From Datura wrightii (taxonomy: Eukaryota; Streptophyta; Magnoliopsida; Solanales; Solanaceae): DNA of 64,000 nucleotides. How positions within the stretch are numbered: the first letter of the stretch is position 1; each line of letters opens with the position of its first letter. Shown one piece after another: positions 21,953-30,681 of the stretch. The DNA is taken from contig JASDFA010000006.1 in NCBI GenBank assembly GCA_035772735.1, positions 62,884,001 to 62,948,000 on the forward strand. Direction: 5' to 3'. Below the pieces are notes generated by a model. That model had not been told where the DNA came from and did no database searches. It saw only the letters and a program-made list of their open reading frames with translations. Made by a program: the position numbers and the translations under genes.

Positions 21953-24422
21953 GTGACAGGTTGTCCTGCCGAGCTGGCTAGAAATAGAGAGCTTGTGGAA
22001 CCGTTGCTGGAACCTGAACGTCAAATCCATTTGCAAAGGAGAGTAGCTCTAGAGCAAAAGCTGAAGAGACTTCAAGAAAAGGTGCAACAACAACCACCTG
22101 CAGGACAAGCACAATTGTCATCCGAAGCAATGGCAGCAAGACCAGTTCGCGAAGTGGCAATCCCACTAGCGACGAATATGACCTCTAGCATCTGTAAACC
22201 GGAACCTGGAGGGCACTTTGAGCTTAAACAGAACATGGTGCACCTGTTACATTCTAGTGTTCAATTCACTGGGATGGCACATGAGGACCCACAGCAGCAC
22301 TTACAGAGCTTTTTAGAGATTAGTGACACGTTTGTCCCCACCGGCGTGTCAACAGATTATGTCCGAATGACCCTCTTCCCATTTTCACTGTTGGGAGAGG
22401 CGAAAAAGTGGCTGAAGGCTAAGCCACCGAACTCCATAACTTCATGGAATGACTTGGCTAAGAAGTTCCTTGTCAGATTCTTCCCTTCAGGCAAAACTGC
22501 AAGGTTGAGAAGTGAAATACTCAGTTTCAAGCAGAGGCCTGATGAGAACTTATATATGGCTTGGGAAAGATTCAAGTCATTGTTGAGAGATTGCCCCCAT
22601 CACCAGCAATCAAATGAAGTGCTGGCCCATACCTTTGTAGAAAGTCTAGACCCACACACAAAAATATTACTAGACTCTGCATCGGGTGGGCAAGCCTTGG
22701 ATAAGACTTATGATGAGTTGTACACCTTGTTGAATAGAATTGCACAAGGAAATCCAGAGTGGCACAGTGAGTCATCGAGAGGGGCAGGAAAGAGATCGGG
22801 GTTGATAGAAGTAGATGGTTTGAATGCCTTGGCAGCACAGTTAGCTTCGTTCCAGCATCAAATGATGACTCAGTTCAATAAACTGAGTATGAACCAACGC
22901 CAGGGCCAGGTTAATGCAGTTCAGCAAGCTCCGAGTTGGTGTGAAATTTGTGGTAATAATGGGCACCATGCAGAATCTTGTGGAGCCAATCCGGAGTCAG
23001 TCAATTTTGTTGCAGTGCAACAATCAGAATTTTGAAACCAGTTACAACAGAAATTGGCAGGGCCACCCGAATTTTTCTTGGGGTGGAAACCAAAAGCAGA
23101 ATTATATGCTACCTCAACAACAACAGTATCAGCAGAATAGGCAGAATGATGGGAAATTGAGTAGCAGCATTGAGGAAACACTGCAGAAACTTATGGAGAC
23201 CCAGAATCAGTTAGTAGAAAATCAGGCGAGGATGGCAACAGACTTAACGAATCAGCAAGTAGCCACCTGCAATCTTGAAAAACAAGTGGGTCAGATAGCA
23301 GCTGCTCAAAACATGAGATCACAAGGGGGATTACCTAGCGACACAGATCCTAACCCCCGGCAGATTAATGCCATCAATTTGAGAAGCGGTAAGAAATTAG
23401 CTGATGCAGTGCCAAAAGAGATGAGAAAGGGGTTGCAGCCGGAGTTGGTTAGACCAGAACCATCCATCAACATGGGAGATAATCAGAGTGCTGGCCAACA
23501 AAATGCGGAACTTTCATTGCAGCCATCACAAATACCACCACCACCATTCACTCAGAAATTCAGAAAGAGCAAGGAAGAGGAATGCTTCAAAAAGTTCTTC
23601 GAGAGCTTCAAAGAACTTCACATAAATTTACCTCTTATTGATGTCTTGCAGGGAATGCCCAAGTATGCTAAATACTTGAAGGATGTAATGGCGAACAAAG
23701 TGAGATTGGTGGATGTCCAGACTGTAGCACTGACTGAGGAGTGCAGTCACAGAGTATTGAGCAAAATGCCGAAGAAGCTCAAAGACCCAGGGAGTTTTAC
23801 CCTCCCCATACAAATTGGTAAAGCTGAGGTGCTATGAGCTTTGTGTGACTTAGGGGCAGTAGTCAATCTAATGCCCCTATCCTTATTCAACACCTTGGGG
23901 TTGGGAAAACTGAGGCCGACAAGTTTGATGCTGCAGCTGGCTGACAAGTCGCGAGTGACACCTGATGGAATAATAGAGGACCTTCTCATCAAAGTAGGTA
24001 AGTTCATTATACCTGCTGATTTTATTGTCTTGGATTTTCAGGTTGATGACCAGGTACCCCTGATCTTGGGACGACCATTCTTGGCCACTGGAGGAGTGGT
24101 GATTGATTTGAAAGCAGGGACCCTGAAAATGAGGGTTGAGGATGAAGAAGAAATCCTCCGCGTTTACCAAGAAATGAACCCATCTGCACACTATAGAAAC
24201 CTTTGTCAGGTTATTGTGTTGGCAGAGGATAAGTGTGGGGTGGAGGATTCCACAGGTGCAGGGGAAAAGGCAATTACAAGTGTTCAGCCCGAGTCTGATA
24301 AAGGGCTTCAAATTGAGAAGAAGTTGGAGAAAGAGAGGAACAGAGTGGAGGTTGTTTCCTCTAAACAGCAAAAGAAAAGGAGATGGTTCTCGAAAGAGGA
24401 CCAAGGTATGAGGATGTTCTGA
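21953..24422 (+). pseudogene. Ath-2 gag-protease (one frameshift, one stop)
   Basis: Gag is open to 23035, with PEPGGHFELKQNMVHLLH, FLEISDTF, RMTLFPFSLLGEAKKWLKAK (capsid core) and SFKQRPDENLYMAWERFKSL. A zinc-knuckle-like CEICGNNGHHAESC (22942-22983) follows. No in-frame ATG precedes 22130, although homology to Ath-3 starts near 21970. A frameshift near 23020 moves the frame; the rest is open from 22914, with RQINAINLRSGKKL, FKKFFESFKELHINLPLIDV and MPKYAKYLKDVMANK. A TGA at 23835 (from CGA by one change) lies just before the protease CDLGAVVNLMP (catalytic Asp), PADFIVLDFQ and PLILGRPFLATGG. The frame ends at 24422. The element is young, so these few lesions are its only damage; gag would be about 820 residues if intact. 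Confidence 0.88.
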
Positions 24423-24435
24423 AAAGGATAGTCCA

Positions 24436-24483
24436 CGTCGGGCCACGACGTAAAATAAGGCGCTACTTGGGAGGCAACCCAAG
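24436..24483 (+). other. Double-hairpin motif after the gag-pro stop (Ath-2)
   Basis: It starts 14 bases after the stop codon. Hairpin 1 is CGTCG-GGCCA-CGACG (24436-24450). A linker TAAAATAAGGCGCTA follows, then hairpin 2, CTTGGG-AGGCAA-CCCAAG (24466-24483). The Ath-3 copy keeps both stems with paired substitutions in hairpin 2. Confidence 0.8.
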
Positions 24484-25004
24484 GGTACCACAGGTTTAAT
24501 TTCTTGCATTTGTGTTGATTTTATTTATTTCTCATCTTGTGTTGTTTTTGGTGGAAAGTTAAGCACAGATGGAGGGGAAGTCTGAGTACCCGTGGAGGAG
24601 GAAGCTAAAAAGCATGGACGATAAAAAGTGTGGGGTCGACACACACTTGTGCAAAACTGAAGAAAAGCATGCTATTTGCTAGGCTAAAGGCCTCAGGGAG
24701 TATTTCTCACCCTTTTTAAATTTTAATTTGATGCTATGAGTACATAGCATTATTTAAGTGTGGGGTGCGGGAAATCTCAAGGGAAATTTCAAAAATTTTT
24801 GTGCTTAACAAGTTTGTGGTGAATGTAATGCTAATGCTTGAGAAATTTGAGAAATTTGAAAAATTTGAAAATTTTTGTGAAGTAAGCATGACTTCATCAC
24901 CCGTTGGTTTTTCTTTTCGGTTCTTTTCCGACGGGGGGTATTTGAACCGAAGAATAAAAATTTTCTTTTTCTTTCTTTCCTTTGTCTGTATATAGTGTTT
25001 CTAG
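24484..25004 (+). other. Ath-2 3' non-coding region, variable part
   Basis: No supported ORF. It has GTGTGGGG phrases (24630, 24760), a GAAATTTGA micro-repeat (24841-24870) and a possible hairpin TTCGGTTC ... GAACCGAA (24916-24952). The small ORFs at 24765 and 24805 are chance frames. Confidence 0.5.
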
Positions 25005-26390
25005 TCATAGTTAGGGACTGTTTCCGACGATGGATGGATGACGACCGTCTTGAGGAAAAATTAGTCGGTAGGTGTTTGGTTTTGTTGAAACCATAACTAA
25101 TTGGTGCTTGATGTTCTTGTTATGTGTTATGCATGATTGTAAGATGCGAGTATGTTCAGTGTGAAGCATGCAAATGTATAACTTTATTTGAGACACTTAA
25201 GCTCTTGAATTTGACTCAATATGATTGAAGCTTAATCTGAATTCTTGTGATTAGTTGAGTAAGAGTCTGATGAATGTGTCTTGAATTGAGCATGTGCCAT
25301 GAGTGTAAGGTTTTTGAGTATTCTGTGCTATTGTGGATTGTCTAGAACTTGCCTGGTGTGTTTATAAAACGAAATGAAGGATGTGAATTGTAGGAAATGA
25401 TTTAGGCATTTCTTTGAATGAACCAATTGTTATCCCTCGTTTTACCTACCTTGAGAAATTAATCCTAGTTAGCCCTGTTGAGCCTTGAGCCTATTCTTTG
25501 ATAGCTGCAACATAAGCTTAATCCTTTTCTTTCATTAACCTTGAATTTGATCCAAAACTCCTAAGCGCTTGAGTCAAAAAAAAATCCGGAGTAAAGGAGT
25601 GAGAAGAATGAAAAGAAAGGAAAAGTAGCAAGTTGTAGAAGTGAGAAAAGGACAAAGGTGCACTTGTGTGAAAATGGTTGATTATTAGTAAGGAGCAAGA
25701 AAACAAATTAATGAAAAATTATTTATAGAACTCCTTACTAATAAGCTAAAAGTGCCTAAAGAAATGGGGGAACATAAGAGGAAAAAGAAAGTTGAAAGGA
25801 GAAAAAGGTAAAGTAAGGGAAGGGAAGTTCGTAATGAGGGCGTAATGTATTAAAAGCGCTTGGGAAAGCTAGTCACTATTTTATTTTCCAGAATAGTACC
25901 TGCCTGTTCCTTAGCTTACATTACAACCCATTAAGTCCTACTTGATCTTACATTCACACATCCTTAAATTAGTGGAATAAAACACTAAGGGCAAGCTTAT
26001 GGGTCATTACATGATGCATGTGAATTCTTTGTGAGAGTGAGCGTAATTCTATTCATGTACCCACACATGTTGTGATTTAAAAAATTGTTTTTGCGTGTGA
26101 TTGGGTAACTCTCTTTCCGTGAGGGGCACATGTTGAAAGAAGGATATAATTCATGTGGGATTTCTTAATCAGTTGATTTGCATGAGTTTGCTAAGATTGA
26201 GAGTCGATTCTTGAGGTTAAGAAGTCTTAACATAGTTGTACTTCATTTCAACGATCAAATCATGCATGCTCTATCTTTAGCTTGTTATCTTACGTAATCA
26301 TTGTAGCCGTAGCTTGAATATTCTTGCTAAATGAGTTATGGATGAGTCTCCATATGCATGAGATGTAATAGGTTGTTCGAGGACGAACAA
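25005..26390 (+). other. Ath-2 3' non-coding region conserved with Ath-3
   Basis: It corresponds block by block to 50293-51729. Shared blocks include GATGGATGGATGACGACCGT (25031-25050), TCTAGAACTTGCCTGGTGTG (25341-25360), CATTACAACCCATTAA (25919-25934), CACTAAGGGCAAGCTTATGG (25983-26002) and TTGAGAGTCGATTCTT-like (near 26200). No long ORF is present on either strand. Conservation here, while the LTRs have drifted apart, suggests cis functions. Confidence 0.7.
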
Positions 26391-26410
26391 GACTTTAAGT
26401 GTGGGGTAGG
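26373..26410 (+). other. AGGA-loop hairpin and polypurine tract (Ath-2)
   Basis: TTGTTCG-AGGA-CGAACAA (26373-26390) is a perfect 7-bp stem. It is followed by AAGTGTGGGGTAGG (26397-26410) ending at the 3' LTR start, the expected plus-strand primer position. The same arrangement is at 51712-51749 in Ath-3. Confidence 0.75.
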
Positions 26411-27832
26411 TGATCGTGGGCAAAAATAGCATGCCCGAGTGATGCTTTATACCTTAATTTAGTCTTGTTTATCTAAGTTATTTTATACATTTTCATGCAA
26501 TTTTATATAAATGTGAATATATACTAACCAACATGATTAGTCCTTGTTTTTGAAGGTTAATAATGCATTTGAGGAACTAATTCATGATTTGGTGAAGTGG
26601 AGGAATGGAATCAAGAGCAAAACGTGAAAGTCATCAAGAAAACATGCAATAACTGGCACCCTGCGCGATAGGGGCCGTGGCACGCTGCCAACGCGGCAAC
26701 ACTTGGCCAAAAATTGCATTTTTTGGCACATTCCAGTGAGGGTACGCGTTACCAACGTGTCACGGAGGTCAAGTAGGGCGTTCAGCTCCGTGACACGTTA
26801 TTGTTCCACCACAGGCCAAATTTTGCAATTTTTCAGCATAGTATAAATTGAACCCTTAGCTCCTAAAATCATTTGGTCACGATTTTATTTTGAAAAACCA
26901 CCTAGGAGTGAAGGGAGAAGTGGGAGAACTCATCTAGGGTTTATCAAATTCCCTTATCATCTACCAAATTCATGTAAGTATGTTAGTTTAGTATTAGTTA
27001 ATTGTAGTTTTACGAACATGAATGGAAAGAACCCTTCCTCTAGGGTTGAAGCCATGAATTATGATTGTGATTTTATGAAATTGTTTTGGAATTAAGTTAT
27101 TAATTGTTGTTTTCGTCTTGCATTCTGGATTGTTGGTTGTTTTTATGATTGATCACCATGAAAGCATATTTGTTAGCTTGAGTAATAGCTTGAGAAAGCA
27201 TTACCTAGGTCAGGACATGAGAATGTGAGGAGCATGTTTGTATCTCGGGAGAGATTTTTGTGTCAGGATAGAAATATACCTAACACCGTGCTTGGTTGAC
27301 ACACGGGGGTTATGAAAGACCAACTTGGGATGTCACATCACCACTCGAAGAAGTAGTTGTGAGGCTAAGTTGAGTTAAATGGTTAGACACACGAAAGTCC
27401 CTAATCGTTTCCCCGTAAACCACAACATAATTGATTGCCCGCGACTAGAAAATTAAACTCCTCGCTCACAATGATGCAGTGAGGCTAGATTGTCGTGTTT
27501 AGAGGCTCGAAAGACCATAAACATGCAATTCTAATTATGTGAAATAACAATTGATAGTTCCATGCTTAACCCATTGCAAATCGTAGGATCGCATGATTAA
27601 TTGGTTTTAACTCTATGTTGCTCCTAGAGTAACTTCAGAATATTTCGTTGACCCAAACTTAGACTTAATTAATCTCGATCGAAAATGTCTATAACCAACA
27701 CTTGAGGTATTTAAGATCACACTAGAAATGGATAGTTAGAGGAATGGGTCCAGTCCCTGTGGGTTCGACAATCCGGTTCTTAAAAAGAGCCATTATATTA
27801 CTTGCACGACCCGTACACTTGCGGGCACGTCA
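26411..27832 (+). repeat. Ath-2 3' LTR
   Basis: 1422 bp, nearly identical to 20415-21836. It carries the same inverted repeat (14-bp arms here) and TATAAAT at 26842-26848. ACTCG follows at 27833-27837. Confidence 0.93.
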
Positions 27833-28038
27833 ACTCGTACTGTAGACCCATGAAAAAATTCAAAGGATAGTTTCTTGTTTCTTAGGGAGTCTGCAAGCCG
27901 TGTCTAGTAGAGTCTTATTTATAAATGTGTTGTGCACCACATTTTATAAGTAGGAGGCTATGAGGCATGATAGTATGATTACCCCTCTTTCTTCTAAAAT
28001 TACCCTTCTTCGTGAAATTAGTGGACCCCATGAAAAAA
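27833..28038 (+). mobile_element. Ath-1 remnant joined to a plus-strand Tekay leader fragment
   Basis: 27833 to about 27870 continues the Ath-1 array (ACTCGTAC...). From 27882 the sequence GGGAGTCTGCAAGCCGTG...TGTTGTGCACCACAT...AGGAGGCTATGAGGCATG matches the Tek-2 leader at 36799-36880, on the plus strand. The adjacent LTR at 28056 is on the minus strand, so the two Tekay pieces face each other. Confidence 0.7.
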
Positions 28039-30681
28039 ACTCTGATACCAAGTTTTTCACGCCCCACCTTGGGAGGCGTAACTGGCACCTAATGCCACAC
28101 TGGATCCTGAGCTGACCTAGCTGTACATATACACTTTTGGTGCATACCAGCAACACATAATCAAGAAAACAACTGAGTATATCTCATCTTAAACATAGTC
28201 CTAGACCGACAAGGGTGCAATATTAACACTTGTGCGAAATCAGCTGACCCAAGAGTACGCAATAATAATAATAATATCCTCCTATACGGGTCGACAAGAC
28301 CACCATGCTGTCTAAATCAGAGCAAAAAATGGACAAGTGCATATATACATATATACAAGCCAACAAGGCTGCCAACTAGTAAAACAACTAGGCCCACACG
28401 ACCAACAACGCATGTCTAACAAAATCCATAGTATGCAAGCGTCTAGAGAATAAGTCACTGGCCAAGAGAGGGCCCCGACCTACCCAAAAACTATACAGCA
28501 AAAGACAGGCTACCTCTAGTGTATGGCAACTCCGGAGGAAGAGAGCTGACCAGTCTGATGAGTCTGAATGGCTACTAAGGAGGTCTCGGAATCTGTCTGT
28601 TAGAACCTGCAGGCAAGTATACAGTGACCCATGCGTGGGCATCAGTACAATATATACCGAATATGTAAGGTAGTAATAATAAACTAAATAGAAGCTGGTG
28701 GAGGAACTGGAAGTAATCAGCAATAAGGGTCAGAAATTAACCTGTACTACCTTACAAACATGAACTATAACTAACAGGTAATATTCAAACAAGAACCTGA
28801 CTTGGCCCCCATAAGCCTGGCAGGTACAATCAACACAGAATAACCTACCTGGGTCCCCATAAGCCCCGGTAAGTACAAATCAATCTATATACTTCTAGCT
28901 GTACTACTGTAGCCCCGCAAGCAAGTTGTAAACTAAAGCATACTTGGCGTTTGAGATCGTACCTTGGCCTTCTGGGCTCCTATAACTGTATCTGAGTCTT
29001 CTGGGCTCTTGTAACTGTTTCTGGGCCTTATGGGATCCTATAATTGTTTTTGAGCCTTCTGGGCTGCTGTAACGTTTTTTGAGCCTTTTAGGCTCCTGTA
29101 ACTATTTGGTTTCTGGGTTCTTGTAACTACACCCCGAGCACACAAGGCTTTACTGAGGGTCAGTGATACCATTACGGTATAAGGAAAGTTCATAAGTGAA
29201 TAGACTTCAATATGGATCTGCAGGCCTTAATTCGGTCCTTCCAAATATCATATAGCTCCTGTGAGCAATCTGTAACCCCGTAGGCAGGTATACTTGAACT
29301 TAGCCATTCTAGGCAACATGTACATGGGTATTTGTATGAGTAGCCAGAGGCGTTGGCCCCACATCTAACAGCTGATAAGATCAATTATATAGGCTATCTC
29401 ATAGTCTATCAATTTGCTAAAATCTAGGGTGGTTTTCGGAGTGACCTATAAGACAAGTTGTAAGTCGTATGAAGCTATATGGTCACTAGCAATAGGTAGT
29501 TCACCTTGCAAGCTACCACCCAGTTCATTAGGCAACCCTGGTGCCACTAACTCGCAGGTAAGGCTACTTTATCAAGATTTTAGTCTTGTAGGCGTCAAGG
29601 TACGCCAACAACCTGTAAGCGAGCTTTAACATGCATAGGCATCATGAACAGAAAGTTATATTGCCAAGCTACGCCTTATGCTTCCCAATTTAGCAAGATA
29701 TGCCCAATGGCTAATCACAGCCTCTACGGCCTCGGTAAGGCAGCAACTTATTGCTAGCTAGTCTAGGCGGCAACAAGACAAATGGATAACTCTATGCCGC
29801 TTCCAACGAAAAGCAAAACTTGACATGGCCAATCCCGACATGGGATACTTATACTAAAACATAGATTCAACTCACAGCAGCTAACCACAACACATTTAAC
29901 CATGAAAACTACTATGAAGGCACAAGCCATACCAACGACACGACGAGAGAAACTTACGGAAGGCGGTTTAGCCTTAACATACCTTGTAGGCTACTCGATA
30001 ACTCCGCCTTCCTCAATCAAATCCTTCAACAAACAATCACTTCAGAAATCCCTAGTGTCTCACTATTTACAAGCCACCTAAAATAATCCACGAATCAAAT
30101 AAACGAAGAAGAGTTTCGATATCTATAGTTGTTCTGATATATAATGTAGAACTTTCATTTTTAACGGTAAAGAGGGGTGTAGAAGTCCTTACCTTCCTCT
30201 GGATGAAGAAACACCCTGAAAAGATATCAAACATACCCCAATCCCAGGAAAAACCTCAATAAAATCACAACAAAAGAAGCCAACTTGAGTTTGAGGAACT
30301 TTACAATGATTATTGACAAGATCACAACTTTAATTGGTGTTGAAGGCTAACGATCCTGGAACTTGGAATTAAGTTCTCCAATTGATAGCCCTCGAAGAGC
30401 TCTTGAATGTTTAAAAAAAGAGTTAAAAATGATTTGGGGATCAAAAGTTATATAAAAAATAGTGAGCATCGTCCATGTTGGCGAGGGTCGGGCGCAGCGG
30501 CGCCATGTAGTGCGCCTGCCAATGCACATCATGCGACCAAGTGTGCCAGCCCGCGCACACGCGGCTCTCTAACCGACGTGCTGTCGCTCGACCCCCCATG
30601 GACGACTTTTCTCGGGCAGCCTTATTTTCTTATTATTTTACTTTCGGGCAATATAAAAATGAAAAATTATCCCGTAAAACA
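28039..30681 (-). mobile_element. Tekay-type 5' LTR with primer site, reverse orientation
   Basis: On the minus strand the LTR runs from about 30681 (TGTTTTACGGGATAATTTTT, a decayed TGTTACACCCCGTAAGTTTT) to 28056 (...GGTGGGGCGTGAAAA). It is followed by CTTGGTATCAGAG (28051-28039), the tRNA-iMet primer site. The minus-strand GGGTAGGTCGGGGCCC (28466-28481) matches Tek-2 LTR text at 36330-36350. The interval is about 2.6 kb and non-coding. It contains a minisatellite (28967-29128) and a CG-rich block (30475-30600) in the position equivalent to the CG-rich U3 of Tek-2. ORFs called in it are chance frames. Confidence 0.7.
28967..29128. repeat. Minisatellite, ~29-bp unit, about 6 copies
   Basis: Units vary around GCCTTCTGGGCTCCTGTAAC plus TGTTTCTG. 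The phrases CTTCTGGGCTCCTATAACTG, CTTCTGGGCTCTTGTAACTG, CTTATGGGATCCTATAATTG, CTTCTGGGCTGCTGTAACG, CTTTTAGGCTCCTGTAACTA and TTCTGGGTTCTTGTAACTAC follow one another. Confidence 0.85.

Larger units (their letters stand above)
20415..27832 (+). mobile_element. Ath-2: complete young Athila-type element without pol
   Basis: The 5' LTR (20415-21836) and 3' LTR (26411-27832) are both 1422 bp, start TGATCGTGGG and end GGGCACGTCA, with perfect ACTCG duplications. I count about nine differences between them (~0.6 %). The internal 4.57 kb holds a tRNA-Asp primer site, gag-protease (to 24422), a double hairpin, about 2 kb of non-coding 3' sequence and a polypurine-like tract. There is no RT, RNase H or integrase motif in any frame between 24422 and 26411. 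This matches the plan of TR-GAG type non-autonomous elements. Its proteins must act with enzymes supplied by another element. Confidence 0.92.

Noticed and set aside
23883..24509. 208-codon minus-strand ORF
   Set aside because: Lies antisense to the Ath-2 protease, has no recognisable domain, and its frame is open because the opposite strand is coding.
24423..26410. Hidden pol (RT/integrase) in Ath-2
   Set aside because: I looked for FxDD, SKxDLxxGYHQ, HPQTDGQxE and ILGR-type words in all frames and found none; the stretch is non-coding.
28967..29128. CRISPR-like regularly repeated DNA
   Set aside because: Units are tandem without unique spacers, degenerate, and lie in a plant LTR: a minisatellite.
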